Counted from the stretch's first letter, positions 1 through 9,438 are shown. The stretch: DNA of 64,000 bases from Paenibacillus bovis (GCA_007679095.1 VEFU01000004.1:62001-126000); one strand, 5' to 3'. Translations and numbers: made by a program. The notes: generated by a model from the letters alone, not told the origin.

Positions 1-504
1 AAGGCACCATTAAATGAACCTGGTTTAGTACGCAAATTAGATGAGGATTATTTTAAGCGAGTGGAAGCGATAGAATTTGCTGTAAAATATGATGATGGAA
101 GAGATCCGCGTGGTCTTTTACGAGCAGATATTATATTAGTAGGTGTTTCTAGAACATCAAAAACACCATTATCACAATATTTGGCTCACAAACGATATAA
201 AGTCGCAAACGTACCTGTTGTACCCGAAGTCGACCCACCAGCTGAACTTTTTAAAGTAGATCCAAAAAGATGTATTGGTTTGAAAATTAGCCCAGAAAAA
301 TTAAATCATATTCGTCGCGAAAGATTGAAAGCCTTAGGATTAGCTGATACTGCTAGTTATGCGAACATAGAAAGAATAAAAAGAGAAATAGAATATTTTG
401 ATACCATTGCCCAAAAATTAAACTGCAAAGTAATAGATGTTACAAATAAAGCAGTGGAAGAAACTGCAAACATTATTATTGACTACATGCAGAAGGAAAA
501 ATAA
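1..504 (+). CDS. ppsR: PEP synthase/PPDK regulatory protein (bifunctional kinase/pyrophosphorylase), 3' part
   Basis: The reading frame is open from base 1, so the gene starts upstream of the window and only the C-terminal 167 residues are seen. The family phosphorylates pyruvate phosphate dikinase or PEP synthase with ADP and removes the phosphate with Pi, switching the enzyme off and on. The nucleotide-binding loop GVSRTSKT is visible, preceded by the conserved stretch [15 protein letters not shown]. Position next to yqxD and dnaG matches B. subtilis yqfL. A short hairpin with a T-run follows the stop. Family assignment is firm; enzymatic direction and partner are inferred from the family. 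Confidence 0.93.
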   Translation, partial: KAPLNEPGLVRKLDEDYFKRVEAIEFAVKYDDGRDPRGLLRADIILVGVSRTSKTPLSQYLAHKRYKVANVPVVPEVDPPAELFKVDPKRCIGLKISPEKLNHIRRERLKALGLADTASYANIERIKREIEYFDTIAQKLNCKVIDVTNKAVEETANIIIDYMQKEK

Positions 505-505
505 A

Positions 506-528
506 GCACAACAATTAGTTGTGTTTTT
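506..528 (+). terminator. Rho-independent terminator after ppsR
   Basis: CACAAC and GTTGTG pair around a 5-nt loop and run into five T. The stem is short (6 bp), so termination may be partial. The rest of the 505-757 spacer shows no other coding signal. Confidence 0.6.
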
Positions 529-757
529 CCTGCTTTCTAATAGTCAAAACGAAAAAAATGCGCTATAATTAAAAATTGTGTTTGAAAAATACATAAAATA
601 GGTTTAGAGCTGCGTATTCAGGAATAAACTAATTATTGTCTTTCAAATAAATATTTTAGGTCTATCGTCATTAAAATGTCGGATTTCCTTAAAAAACGAC
701 ATGATTCTTTAAAGAGTTTTCATTAGTAAGAAGGAATCATAGGAGAGATGTAGAATA

Positions 758-1228
758 ATTAATAAAAGCCATATTAATTCTGTTATATATGTAGACGCAG
801 ATGCTTGTCCAGTAAAGTTAGAAATATCTATATTAGCTAAAGAATTCAAGTGTGAATTGCGTTTCATCGCTTCTTATGACCATAAATCCAATCGGGAGGA
901 GGAAAGCGGTGAGTGGATTTTTGTTGACCCTGGTAGAGATTCAGCTGATTTATATATTTTAAATCATATCAAACACCAAGATATATTAATTACCCAAGAC
1001 ATTGGGTTAGCGAGTTTAGCTTTATCAAAAGGTGTTTATGTACTTTCACCTAGGGGAACGGAATACAAAGATGAATCTATCGTGACAGCACTTGATTTTC
1101 GTTTCCTTGCAGCGAAAGCTAGGAGGGCTGGGAAATATGGAAAAGGACCTAAGGCATTTACAGACTTAGATCGTCAGCAATTCCAAGAATCTTTACGCAG
1201 ATTATTGTCGAATCTTGCAGGAGATTAA
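758..1228 (+). CDS. yqxD: YqxD/YaiI family protein (UPF0178), probable ATT start
   Basis: Conserved protein of unknown biochemical function with a PIN/NYN-like N-terminal fold in the family. The first in-frame ATG (857) lies far inside the gene; the family signature YVDADACPVK is encoded from about 788, upstream of that ATG. Reading back in frame, an in-frame TAG occurs at 740-742, and no ATG, GTG or TTG exists before the signature. AGGAGA at 741-746 points to ATA at 755 or ATT at 758 as the start. Choosing ATT gives 156 aa. The alternative is a frameshift or base error, because an ATG at 748 is out of frame and followed at once by TAG. It sits directly upstream of dnaG, as in B. subtilis. 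Confidence 0.8.
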   Translation: MNKSHINSVIYVDADACPVKLEISILAKEFKCELRFIASYDHKSNREEESGEWIFVDPGRDSADLYILNHIKHQDILITQDIGLASLALSKGVYVLSPRGTEYKDESIVTALDFRFLAAKARRAGKYGKGPKAFTDLDRQQFQESLRRLLSNLAGD

Positions 1229-1284
1229 AGTTTAGTGTCGAATTAATATTATATCGACAGTTATAAGATAGGTGGAGTGTTTTT

Positions 1285-3093
1285 GTGTCAACAAGAATAC
1301 CAGAAGACAAATTAAATGAACTACGTCAATCAACCGATATAGTAGATGTAATAAGTGACTATGTTCAATTGAAGAAGCAAGGTCGAAATTACTTTGGTCT
1401 TTGTCCTTTCCATGGTGAAAACACACCATCCTTCTCTGTTTCTGCTGAGAAACAAATCTTCCACTGTTTTGGCTGTGGAATGGGAGGTAATGTTTTTACC
1501 TTCCTAATGGAAATAGAGAGTATATCGTTCCAAGATGCAGCATTGAAAATAGCTGAAAAAGGAAATGTTCAATTAGAAATAGAAGGTTCGCAAAATAGAC
1601 ATAAAGAAAATGAGTTGCCACCTGAACATGCTGATATGATGGAGGCACATGAGCTCATTGCAAAATTTTATAATCATTTGTTAATGAATACAAATGAAGG
1701 ATCAATTGCTCTTGAGTATTTATTAAATAGAGGTTTTACAGAAGAAAGTATTCAAAAGTTCCAAATCGGATACTCACTACCAAGTTGGGACTTTTCATTA
1801 AAGTTTTTAGAAAAGAGAGGTTTTCACACTGAACTATTAGAAAAAGCAGGTTTAGTGGCTGTAAGAGATAAGGATAATTCGCACTTTGACAGATTTAGGG
1901 ATAGGATCATGTTTCCACTCCTTAATTCTCAAGGGAGAATTGTTGGATTCTCAGCAAGGTCTTTAACAAAAGAAAACCAACCAAAATATTTAAACACACC
2001 TGAAACAGAAATATTTAACAAAAGCTCATTGCTATACAATTATTACAATGCAAGAAGTAAAATTCGAAAACAAGGGTATGCTATTTTATTTGAAGGGTTT
2101 GCTGATGTAATTTCAGCTGACTCAGCAGGTGTTCATAATGGAGTTGCGGTGATGGGTACATCCTTAACCGAGCAACACATTCATTTATTAAAGAGACTAA
2201 CAGATTCTATCCTTTTATGTTTTGACTCAGATTCCGCAGGAGCGGAAGCAGCATATCGCTCCGGGACAATGCTAGTTAAAAAAGGGCTTACTGTTACAGT
2301 TGCAATGCTACCTTCGAAAATGGATCCTGATGACTACATTATGAAATTTGGAGCTGAAAAGTTTCGAGAAGATGTAATAGGGAATCCGCAAACTTGGATG
2401 GCATATAAGCTAATCTATTTCCGCAATGGCAAAAACTTGCAAAATGAAGGAGATAAGCTAGAGTATATCAACCAAGCGATGAAGGAAATTGGTGAGCTTG
2501 ATAATCCGGTGGAAAGAGATATTTATCTTCGTCAACTTTCTGAAGAATTTTCATTATCATTAACAGCGCTAAGTGAGCAATTGCAACAAATAAGAGAAAC
2601 AATTCCAAAACAAAAACCAAAAGAAAAGGAACTGGTCATACAACCAGAGCCCAGTGTAACAAAATCAATACCTACCGCTTACGAAATTGCTGAGAGAAAT
2701 CTATTAGCCAGAATGCTACATGACGAAGAGATAACATATAAAGTTGTTGAAATGCTAGGAGATACCCCTTTTCAATATGATGAACATCAAGCAATACTTA
2801 CCTATTTAGTCGGCTATTATGAAGCTGGAAATATTCCTGATTTAAGTTTGTTTATAAATTACCTACCAGATAAAAAACTTCGAACAATCGTGACAGAAAT
2901 CGAAATGCATGATTTAAATCATGATTATAATGAAAAAGAAATAAGAGATTATGTCAGTCATGTGTTGAAACATGCAAAGTTGTTAATGATAAAGAAAAAG
3001 CAAGCAGAGCAAAAAGCTGCAGAGAAAAATAATGACTTCACTAGTGCAATGCAAATATTACAAGAAATTATTGAACTCCGCAGATCTTTATAA
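1285..3093 (+). CDS. dnaG: DNA primase DnaG
   Basis: Synthesises RNA primers at the replication fork. 602 aa, normal for Bacillaceae. The N-terminal CHC2 zinc-binding domain shows C40, H43, C61 and C64; the TOPRIM catalytic core follows (LFEGFADVIS and the acidic DSDSAG motif), then the C-terminal helicase-binding region. Start is GTG at 1285 with GGTGG 9 nt upstream. It precedes the sigma-70 gene by 45 nt, the classical macromolecular-synthesis arrangement dnaG-rpoD. No doubt about the family. Confidence 0.98.
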   Translation: MSTRIPEDKLNELRQSTDIVDVISDYVQLKKQGRNYFGLCPFHGENTPSFSVSAEKQIFHCFGCGMGGNVFTFLMEIESISFQDAALKIAEKGNVQLEIEGSQNRHKENELPPEHADMMEAHELIAKFYNHLLMNTNEGSIALEYLLNRGFTEESIQKFQIGYSLPSWDFSLKFLEKRGFHTELLEKAGLVAVRDKDNSHFDRFRDRIMFPLLNSQGRIVGFSARSLTKENQPKYLNTPETEIFNKSSLLYNYYNARSKIRKQGYAILFEGFADVISADSAGVHNGVAVMGTSLTEQHIHLLKRLTDSILLCFDSDSAGAEAAYRSGTMLVKKGLTVTVAMLPSKMDPDDYIMKFGAEKFREDVIGNPQTWMAYKLIYFRNGKNLQNEGDKLEYINQAMKEIGELDNPVERDIYLRQLSEEFSLSLTALSEQLQQIRETIPKQKPKEKELVIQPEPSVTKSIPTAYEIAERNLLARMLHDEEITYKVVEMLGDTPFQYDEHQAILTYLVGYYEAGNIPDLSLFINYLPDKKLRTIVTEIEMHDLNHDYNEKEIRDYVSHVLKHAKLLMIKKKQAEQKAAEKNNDFTSAMQILQEIIELRRSL

Positions 3094-3138
3094 ACTAAAA
3101 CTACTGTATGTGTGCAAATGTCGGAAGGAGGAGGACGT

Positions 3139-4281
3139 ATGGCTGAAAAATCAGCTCGCTCCAATGAAACAGAATTTGAAATTACCTTAGATCAAGCAAA
3201 GGAACAATTAATTGAACAAGGTAAAAAAAGAGGTACACTAACATATGAACATATAGCAGGGAAACTTGCTCATTTTGATTTGGATTCTCACCAAATGGAT
3301 GAATATTACGAACAACTTACAGACCAAGGTATTCAGCTATTGGAAGAAAATGAAGATAGTGAAGATAGTGATGAGAGTCCAGATGCAGATGAAATTCAGA
3401 AAGATAGCGAAGAAGAATTTGATTTAAATGACTTAAGTGTACCACCAGGTGTTAAAATAAACGACCCAGTTCGTATGTACTTAAAAGAAATAGGGCGCGT
3501 AGACCTTTTATCTGCTGAGGAAGAAATTGAGCTTGCTAAGCGAATTGAAAAGGGAGACGAGGAAGCAAAGAAACGTCTTGCAGAGGCTAATTTACGTCTA
3601 GTAGTTAGTATTGCGAAGCGTTATGTTGGTAGAGGAATGCTATTCCTTGATTTAATTCAAGAAGGAAATATGGGACTTATTAAAGCAGTTGAAAAGTTTG
3701 ATTATGATAAAGGCTTTAAGTTCAGTACGTATGCTACATGGTGGATACGCCAGGCGATTACTCGTGCAATTGCAGACCAAGCACGTACAATCAGAATTCC
3801 AGTTCATATGGTTGAAACAATAAATAAATTGATTCGTGTACAACGACAATTATTACAAGACCTTGGCCGTGAACCAAGTCCAGAGGAAATTGCAGAAGAA
3901 ATGGACTTAACTCCAGAAAAGGTTAGAGAAATACTTAAAATTGCTCAAGAACCTGTCTCATTAGAAACACCTATTGGTGAGGAAGATGATTCACATTTAG
4001 GTGATTTCATTGAAGACCAAGAAGCTACTTCTCCATCTGAACATGCTGCATATGAGCTATTAAAAGAGCAACTAGAAGATGTTCTTGATACACTCACAGA
4101 TCGTGAAGAAAATGTACTTAGACTTCGCTTCGGCTTAGATGATGGCCGTACACGCACTTTAGAAGAAGTCGGGAAAGTCTTCGGTGTAACACGTGAAAGA
4201 ATAAGGCAAATTGAAGCTAAAGCTTTAAGAAAACTTCGTCATCCAAGTAGAAGCAAACGACTAAAAGACTTTTTAGAGTAA
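3139..4281 (+). CDS. sigA: Major vegetative sigma factor SigA (RpoD)
   Basis: Primary sigma subunit that directs RNA polymerase to -10/-35 promoters. 380 aa. An acidic N-terminal region 1.1 is followed by region 1.2 ([12 protein letters not shown]), region 2 with the -10 recognition helix ([14 protein letters not shown]), region 3, and region 4 helix-turn-helix ([20 protein letters not shown]). The ATG at 3139 is chosen because GGAGGAGG lies just upstream; an earlier in-frame ATG at 3112 lacks a ribosome site. Likely co-transcribed with dnaG and ends at a strong terminator. Confidence 0.98.
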   Translation: MAEKSARSNETEFEITLDQAKEQLIEQGKKRGTLTYEHIAGKLAHFDLDSHQMDEYYEQLTDQGIQLLEENEDSEDSDESPDADEIQKDSEEEFDLNDLSVPPGVKINDPVRMYLKEIGRVDLLSAEEEIELAKRIEKGDEEAKKRLAEANLRLVVSIAKRYVGRGMLFLDLIQEGNMGLIKAVEKFDYDKGFKFSTYATWWIRQAITRAIADQARTIRIPVHMVETINKLIRVQRQLLQDLGREPSPEEIAEEMDLTPEKVREILKIAQEPVSLETPIGEEDDSHLGDFIEDQEATSPSEHAAYELLKEQLEDVLDTLTDREENVLRLRFGLDDGRTRTLEEVGKVFGVTRERIRQIEAKALRKLRHPSRSKRLKDFLE

Positions 4282-4293
4282 ATTAATTATGTG

Positions 4294-4334
4294 AAAGTTT
4301 ACTTCTAAATATGGGAGTAAACTTTTCTCTTTTT
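4294..4334 (+). terminator. Rho-independent terminator after sigA
   Basis: AAAGTTTACT (4294-4303) pairs perfectly with AGTAAACTTT (4316-4325), followed by a T-rich tract. Confidence 0.85.
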
Positions 4335-4366
4335 ATCTATAAGTAAATATGGATGTGTCACAATGA

Positions 4367-4897
4367 ATGAATGAGACCCGTAAAAAAATTATTTTGAATG
4401 AGATTGAATTTTGGAAACAGAATAATATGTTGCCAGAACAATACTGCGACTACTTATTAGCATTATATAGTGGTGGTGACATTAAAACGGAAAGTCAAAA
4501 ACGACATAAAAATGACTATAGTGAACTTTACGTTAGTCTCCTCTTTTTACTAATGATAATAAGTTCGATTGTAATTACATATATTACAGACTTTTCATTT
4601 GGAATGCAAACGCTTTTTTTGTCGATATGTTGTTTTTTATTGGTTTTAGCTTATTATTTTTTTCGAAAAAAAGGGAAGAAACGATTAGTTATCTATATTA
4701 CGGCCGCATTCCTTCTATTAATTTATTCCGTTCAAATTAATGATACTTTTTTTAATGCTAACGAAAAAAGTTTACAAATTATTTTATTCTTCCATGGGTT
4801 TGTATGGCTATTTACCGGTGTATGGAGAAAACTTCATTTCTTTACTGTTTCGGGAATCATTGCAATATGCGTAATTCTATTTACTATTTTAACGTGA
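4367..4897 (+). CDS. Putative integral membrane protein, function unknown
   Basis: 176 aa. A soluble N-terminal stretch of about 60 residues (including LPEQYCDYLLALY) is followed by four or five hydrophobic segments separated by short basic loops (FRKKGKKR). The N-terminus resembles that of DUF2157-type membrane proteins, but the assignment is tentative. There is no counterpart at this spot in B. subtilis. The ribosome site is weak; three ATGs lie within 11 bases (4363, 4367, 4371) and 4367 is the one in the long frame. Stands alone between the sigA terminator and cccA. Confidence 0.75.
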   Translation: MNETRKKIILNEIEFWKQNNMLPEQYCDYLLALYSGGDIKTESQKRHKNDYSELYVSLLFLLMIISSIVITYITDFSFGMQTLFLSICCFLLVLAYYFFRKKGKKRLVIYITAAFLLLIYSVQINDTFFNANEKSLQIILFFHGFVWLFTGVWRKLHFFTVSGIIAICVILFTILT

Positions 4898-5034
4898 TAT
4901 TATGTCTAATTAATGAAAAATGGGTGAAACTTAATAGCAAAAGCTTTCATATCTGATTCATATCGAGTAAAATATAGATGTTTGTTACATAATTTATAGT
5001 AGATAATTGTTTAATACATAAGGAGGGTTAAATC

Positions 5035-5388
5035 ATGAAACGAAACGCAATCGTACCCTATTTTTTAATTATGGTTATGGGACTTGTACTAGTATTTTTC
5101 CTATCAGTAAAAGGGGTTGGCGACTCAAAAGAAATCGCTCAAGGTGATGATGACACAGAACAAGTTGTCTTTGATCCAGAAGAAAAGTCTAAGTCATGTA
5201 TTAGTTGTCACGGTGACAATTTAGAAGGTAAAGGGAATATCCCAGGCCTTGTTAATACTGAGTTATCAAAAGACGAGCTAATCGACGTATTGAAAAATGG
5301 TCGTAATGGTGATGCTGGAATGATGCCAGGAGGCCTTGTTGCTGGTAACGAAGAAGCAATGGCGGAATGGATTTTAACATTAGAGTAG
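5035..5388 (+). CDS. cccA: Membrane-anchored cytochrome c-550
   Basis: Small c-type cytochrome that carries electrons at the outer face of the membrane. 117 aa: an N-terminal transmembrane anchor (about residues 8-27), an acidic linker, then a haem domain with the CISCH attachment motif and the MMPGG segment that supplies the axial methionine. AAGGAGGG precedes the ATG. The gene stands between sigA and trmK, as in B. subtilis, and is closed by a strong terminator. Confidence 0.95.
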   Translation: MKRNAIVPYFLIMVMGLVLVFFLSVKGVGDSKEIAQGDDDTEQVVFDPEEKSKSCISCHGDNLEGKGNIPGLVNTELSKDELIDVLKNGRNGDAGMMPGGLVAGNEEAMAEWILTLE

Positions 5389-5395
5389 AATGATG

Positions 5396-5429
5396 GAGTT
5401 CTTTGCAATCTGCAAAGAACTCTTTTATT
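5396..5429 (+). terminator. Rho-independent terminator after cccA
   Basis: A 12-bp perfect stem, GAGTTCTTTGCA with TGCAAAGAACTC and a 3-nt loop, followed by TTTTATTA. Confidence 0.9.
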
Positions 5430-5451
5430 ATTTAGGAGTGAGGTGGATACG

Positions 5452-6150
5452 GTGAATGTAGATAAACTATCAAAACGACTTGAGACAGTTGTATCGTATA
5501 TTGAAAAAGGTATGAGTATTGCAGATATTGGTTCTGATCATGCATATTTACCTTGTTATGCAGTAAAGAAAGGGATTGTTTCTAGAGCGATAGCAGGAGA
5601 AGTTGTAGAGGGACCCTATCAATCTGCACGTAAGCAGGTAGCATCAGTAGGGCTTAACGATATAATTGATGTTAGAAAAGGAAATGGGTTAGCAGTAATA
5701 GAAGCTGGAGAAGTCGATGCCATCGTCATAGCTGGCATGGGTGGTACGTTAATAACAGATATTTTAGAAGCAGGTAAAGAGAAGCTACATGGAGTTAAAA
5801 GACTGATATTACAGCCAAATATAGCAGCAGATGTGATTCGCAATTGGCTCGTTCGCAATGGCTGGCAGTTAGTTGACGAAGAGATTCTAGAAGAGGATGG
5901 AAAGTTTTATGAGGTTTTAGTTGCTGAAAGAGGAGAAGTAACACCGTCTTATAGTGTTAAAGAATTGATGCTAGGACCTTTCATTTTAAAAAAGAAAAAC
6001 GAAGCATTTTACTATAAATGGCAACAAGAGATAGAGCAATGGGAACATATCCTACAAGAATTAAATAAAGCAGAGCAGAATGAAAAGGTACATTATAAAA
6101 AGGAAAGTCTTTTAAATGTAATTAATATGGTGAAAGGGGAATTGAAATGA
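5452..6150 (+). CDS. trmK: tRNA (adenine(22)-N(1))-methyltransferase TrmK
   Basis: SAM-dependent enzyme that methylates A22 in the D-loop of certain tRNAs. The SAM-binding motif I (IADIGSDHAYLP) is near residue 25 and the later GMGGTL stretch fits the family; a basic, probably coiled-coil C-terminal region follows. Two in-frame GTGs compete (5443, 5452); 5452 is preferred because AGGTGG lies 5 nt before it. The TGA overlaps the ATG of yqfO (ATGA), so the two are translationally coupled. Confidence 0.93.
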   Translation: MNVDKLSKRLETVVSYIEKGMSIADIGSDHAYLPCYAVKKGIVSRAIAGEVVEGPYQSARKQVASVGLNDIIDVRKGNGLAVIEAGEVDAIVIAGMGGTLITDILEAGKEKLHGVKRLILQPNIAADVIRNWLVRNGWQLVDEEILEEDGKFYEVLVAERGEVTPSYSVKELMLGPFILKKKNEAFYYKWQQEIEQWEHILQELNKAEQNEKVHYKKESLLNVINMVKGELK

Positions 6151-6950
6151 AAATGGTGAATGGACAGCAAATCATTCAATTATTTGAAGAATTCGCACCT
6201 AAAAAATATGCATTAGAAGGTGATCCAATTGGTTTGCAAATTGGAACACTAAATAAGCCTGTACATAATGTAATGATTGCCCTAGATGTGCTAGAGGGGG
6301 TAGTAGATGAGGCAATTGCAAACGATGTAGATTTAATCATTGCTCATCATCCAATTATCTTTCGTCCATTAAAGAAACTAGTCACGGATAATACGAATGG
6401 AAGAATCGTGGAGAAATTAATAAAACATGATATAGCGGTATATGCTGCTCATACTAATTTAGATGTTACACCTGGTGGAGTAAATGATATGCTTGCACAA
6501 GCATTACAGCTAGAGAATATTGAAGTATTATCTCCAACAATGGAAGAGAGTAGTTTGGGACTCGGTAGGATTGGTACGTTAAAAAGTGATCTTACATTAG
6601 AAGAGTTTGCTAAGTTTGTAAAAGGAGCCTTAGATGCACCTGGTGTTCGAGTTGTAGGAGATTTAACGTCAAAAGTGCGTAAAGTTGCTGTATTAGGTGG
6701 AGATGGTAATAAGTACTTTTCGCAAGCAAAGTTTAAGGGAGCCGATGTGTATGTTACAGGTGATTTTTATTACCATACTGCACATGATGCAATGAATATG
6801 GGATTAAATATTGTCGACCCAGGACATAATGTGGAAAAAATTATGAAACAAGGAACAGCTGATGTACTAAATGAAAAATGTGCTGAAAAGCAATTTGATG
6901 TTCGGATATTCAGTTCCGAAATAGATACAAATCCTTTTACATTTCTATAA
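6147..6950 (+). CDS. yqfO: YqfO/Nif3-like dinuclear metal centre protein (DUF34), short form
   Basis: Member of the conserved Nif3 family, whose dimetal site uses His/Asp/Glu side chains. HHPIIF and the HTNLD motif in the N-terminal half and DPGHN plus the late Glu in the C-terminal half are present. Length is 267 aa, whereas the B. subtilis protein is about 370 aa because of an inserted PII/CutA1-like domain; here the two halves join directly (around residue 130). The biochemical role of the family is unsettled. Coupled to trmK by a 4-nt overlap. Confidence 0.92.
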   Translation: MKMVNGQQIIQLFEEFAPKKYALEGDPIGLQIGTLNKPVHNVMIALDVLEGVVDEAIANDVDLIIAHHPIIFRPLKKLVTDNTNGRIVEKLIKHDIAVYAAHTNLDVTPGGVNDMLAQALQLENIEVLSPTMEESSLGLGRIGTLKSDLTLEEFAKFVKGALDAPGVRVVGDLTSKVRKVAVLGGDGNKYFSQAKFKGADVYVTGDFYYHTAHDAMNMGLNIVDPGHNVEKIMKQGTADVLNEKCAEKQFDVRIFSSEIDTNPFTFL

Positions 6951-7002
6951 ATGGTAATATCAAGTATTATATAAAACCAGTACGGAAAAATAATTCCAAA
7001 TA

Positions 7003-7129
7003 GTTGATTTCCGCTCTAGGCGGACGCTTTCCGCGGGGCGAGCGGTGAGCCACTTCAGTTTTTAGTGTCTCACCAGTCTCGCTAGTCCCGCTAGTCCCGC
7101 AGGAGTCGCCGCCTTCCGCTACAATCAAC
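7003..7129. repeat. GTTGATT-bounded GC-rich intergenic repeat, long copy
   Basis: About 127 bp bounded by GTTGATT (7003-7009) and AATCAAC (7123-7129), much richer in G+C than its surroundings, with internal complementarity (GGCGGACGCTTTCCGCGGGG against the rest). A 9-bp unit GCTAGTCCC occurs twice in tandem at 7081-7098. Such elements occur in many copies in Bacillaceae genomes (recollection, not searched). Confidence 0.75.
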
Positions 7130-7283
7130 GAGTTCTGCTATAAAATTACTTAGAATGAAGTTATCGTATGTAAATTCTTATTAACACACAATATATTCGT
7201 ATTGTAGATTGTCTTCTATTATGAAAATAAATATCCCGCTACAACTGGAAGAGCCTTTTTAACATTTCTTCTTAATTAAAAGG

Positions 7284-7397
7284 CTCTGTTAAAGTTCATT
7301 GTTGTTAACAACTTAGTTGATTGTAGCGGATGTACACGAGACTCCCGCGGAAAGCGAGTGTACAGAAGCGAAAATCAACAACAGAGTTTAACAGAGC
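7284..7397. repeat. Second copy of the intergenic repeat inside a MITE-like inverted repeat
   Basis: GCTCTGTTAAA (7284-7294) and TTTAACAGAGC (7387-7397) form an 11-bp perfect inverted repeat around a shorter GTTGATT..AATCAAC element (7316-7379). Its reverse strand shares CGCTTTCCGCGGG and CCGCTACAATCAAC with the copy at 7003-7129, so the two belong to one family. Confidence 0.7.
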
Positions 7398-7404
7398 TAA
7401 TTAA

Positions 7405-7452
7405 AAAAAGCCAAACTAATCCTGAATTATTTTCATGGAAGTTTGGCTTTTT
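7405..7452. terminator. Bidirectional terminator-like hairpin
   Basis: AAAAAGCCAAAC (7405-7416) pairs with GTTTGGCTTTTT (7441-7452) around a 24-nt loop; A- and T-runs on both sides allow it to work in either direction. Confidence 0.7.
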
Positions 7453-7530
7453 AGATAAAATTAAATTCTGCTAAAAGTTCCTCCTGATGTATCTCCAAAG
7501 TGATTTTATTACAGGAGGGTAAAGATTGGA

Positions 7531-7644
7531 ATGAAAATTGCTATAAAAAGATTAGAACCTAACCAGCGTGGTGTATTTCCGAAGCGGTATTATTATTTTA
7601 CTACCATTGATAGAACACAGTTAAGTCTGTCAGCAATTGATTAG
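7531..7644 (+). CDS. Putative 37-aa small protein, unknown
   Basis: ATG at 7531 with AGGAGGG at 7513-7519 opens a 37-codon frame ending TAG at 7642. The peptide is basic and aromatic (KIAIKRLEPNQRGVF, KRYYYFTTIDR). It ends one base before the convergent ispH stop. The Shine-Dalgarno quality and non-random composition favour translation, but the spacing (11 nt) is long and no family is recognised. It could also be a remnant of a longer gene. Confidence 0.4.
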   Translation: MKIAIKRLEPNQRGVFPKRYYYFTTIDRTQLSLSAID

Positions 7645-8601
7645 TTATTTACTGAGTATTTTTTGATTGCGTACCTTCGGCAATATTTTGTCTAATGGTA
7701 CTTTGTTTTCTCGTGCCCATGTAGTTTCATCATCATATTTAAATTGTTCTAAGAAGGCAATAACTTCACGAACAATTGGGGTTGGTGTAGAAGCTCCTGC
7801 AGTAACTGCAACTGTTTCTACGTCCTTTAACCATTCTATTTCTATTTCAGAAACATCGGCAACACGATATGATTTTGTACCAGCTATTTCTTGTGATACT
7901 TGCGCTAGGCGATTTGAGTTATTACTCATCGGATCACCTACAACAATCAGTAAGTCAGCTTCTCCTGCTTGTTCAGCAACAGCTTCTTGTCGTACTTGTG
8001 TTGCCATGCAAATTTCCTTATGTTTTTCTGCCTGTGGGTATTTTTCTTGAACCTTCTCCATAATTGCAAGAACATCCCACTGACTCATTGTCGTTTGGTT
8101 TGTAACAATAATTTTGTCATTTTGTACATTTAATTCATCCACATCATCAAGTGTTTCAACTAAATGTACGATTTGTGGTGCAACACCAACAGCACCTTCT
8201 GGCTCTGGGTGTCCTTTCTTACCAATATAGATTACATCATAACCTTCTTTTTCTTTTTGGAGAATTAAATCATGTGTAACTGTAACATCTGGGCATGTTG
8301 CATCAATTGTCGTTAGCCCTTTTTCTTCTGCTAATTTTTTTACTTCAGGTGAAACACCATGTGCCGTAAAAATGACTGTACCAGTATCTACTTTAGCCAG
8401 AATCTCTTTGCGATTAGGTCCATCTAATGTAATAATTCCATCTTCGGCAAATGCATCTGTTACATGTTTATTATGAACAATCATACCTAATATATAGATT
8501 GGACGTGGTAATGTTTTGTCTAGTGCTGCATTACGGGCAATTACCATCGCATCTACTACGCCATAGCAATAGCCACGTGGTGTTATTTTAATTATTTTCA
8601 A
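7645..8601 (-). CDS. ispH: 4-hydroxy-3-methylbut-2-enyl diphosphate reductase IspH (LytB)
   Basis: Last step of the MEP isoprenoid pathway: reduction of HMBPP to IPP and DMAPP through a 4Fe-4S cluster. The three cluster cysteines are at C12 (GYCYGV), C103 (DATCPD) and C198 (EICMAT). 318 aa. Start is TTG at 8601 with AGGAGG upstream. Together with ispG at 14976-16085 it places both iron-sulphur steps of the pathway in this window, on the same strand but in separate units. Confidence 0.96.
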   Translation of the reverse strand: MKIIKITPRGYCYGVVDAMVIARNAALDKTLPRPIYILGMIVHNKHVTDAFAEDGIITLDGPNRKEILAKVDTGTVIFTAHGVSPEVKKLAEEKGLTTIDATCPDVTVTHDLILQKEKEGYDVIYIGKKGHPEPEGAVGVAPQIVHLVETLDDVDELNVQNDKIIVTNQTTMSQWDVLAIMEKVQEKYPQAEKHKEICMATQVRQEAVAEQAGEADLLIVVGDPMSNNSNRLAQVSQEIAGTKSYRVADVSEIEIEWLKDVETVAVTAGASTPTPIVREVIAFLEQFKYDDETTWARENKVPLDKILPKVRNQKILSK

Positions 8602-8712
8602 TGCAAATCCTCCTGACTACAGACTATTAGCCTTTCATCTATTGAACTCATACTCTTATTATATAGAAGAACATGAAAAAAGCCAATGAGGGATGGATGA
8701 CAACCCTATTAA

Positions 8713-9279
8713 TTAAGGAATATATAATTTTGGTATTGATTCACCAGTTTTTTTCGAGCGTATTTGTTGCTTCGGACTTTTATTTGTTCCACCTGTATCA
8801 TTGCTATTTTGTACAGTATTTTGTATATCAGTCTTCAGAATTGATTCTTCAGCTGGTTTTTCTTCTTGAGATTTTTCCTCTGTCTCACTGTCAGGCATAT
8901 TTTTAAACCCTTGATAAAGCTTCCACATAGCAGGTAAATTTTTAACTAATGGTCCATATTGCTGAATCATTGGTCCAAATTGTTGCGCAGTATTAAGTAC
9001 TTGTTGTGTTTGGCTTAGGAAGTTACTAATTCTTTCCGGGTTAGCTATACCTTGAAGAAGTGATGTTTGCTCAGATCCACGTGAAAACATCGATGCAGAT
9101 TGTGGTCCATTTTGTCTTTGAAACAATCTAGACAATAAGCCTCTATTTCCTGGTCTCCCCATTCCTTGTTGGAATCCTTGATTATATTGTTGAAAGCGCG
9201 CTCTTCTGCTAAGAGAACTTGGGTTCCTAGACGGTCCTTGGTGCCATGACATATTTCTTTGCATTTGATTTCGGAACAT
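8713..9279 (-). CDS. yqfQ: YqfQ/VrrA-like low-complexity protein
   Basis: 188 aa. A Gln/Arg/Asn-rich, low-complexity N-terminus (RARFQQYNQGFQQG) precedes a helical middle segment (FLSQTQQVLNTAQQFGPMIQQYGPLVKNLPAMWKLY, residues about 75-115) and an acidic to basic tail. Matches YqfQ of B. subtilis, beside ispH, associated in the literature with spores. ATG at 9279 is preferred over the upstream GTG (9288) because GGGAGTGAT lies at proper distance. Confidence 0.85.
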   Translation of the reverse strand: MFRNQMQRNMSWHQGPSRNPSSLSRRARFQQYNQGFQQGMGRPGNRGLLSRLFQRQNGPQSASMFSRGSEQTSLLQGIANPERISNFLSQTQQVLNTAQQFGPMIQQYGPLVKNLPAMWKLYQGFKNMPDSETEEKSQEEKPAEESILKTDIQNTVQNSNDTGGTNKSPKQQIRSKKTGESIPKLYIP

Positions 9280-9409
9280 CAAGATCACTCCCTTCCTATA
9301 GTCTTACAGTATGCAATAATATAAGAAAAGATTAGTTATTAAACATTGCTGTCATAATTTTTACTATGTTATGAAGAATAACTTGTATAAAGTACATTCT
9401 TTGCTTTTA

Positions 9410-9438
9410 TTGTACAAGCACCATTAATGGTTTATAAT
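9410..9438 (+). promoter_or_regulatory. SigA-type promoter of cshB
   Basis: TTGTAC (9410-9415) and TATAAT (9433-9438) with exactly 17 bp between them; transcription would start about 35 bp before the gene. Divergent from yqfQ. Confidence 0.75.

Larger units (their letters stand above)
6951..7530. other. 580-bp spacer rich in repeats and hairpins
   Basis: No convincing gene before 7531. It contains two related GTTGATT-bounded repeats (7003-7129 and 7316-7379, the latter nested in a larger inverted repeat 7284-7397) and a terminator-like hairpin at 7405-7452. It lies between the end of yqfO and the convergent small ORF and ispH. Confidence 0.8.
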
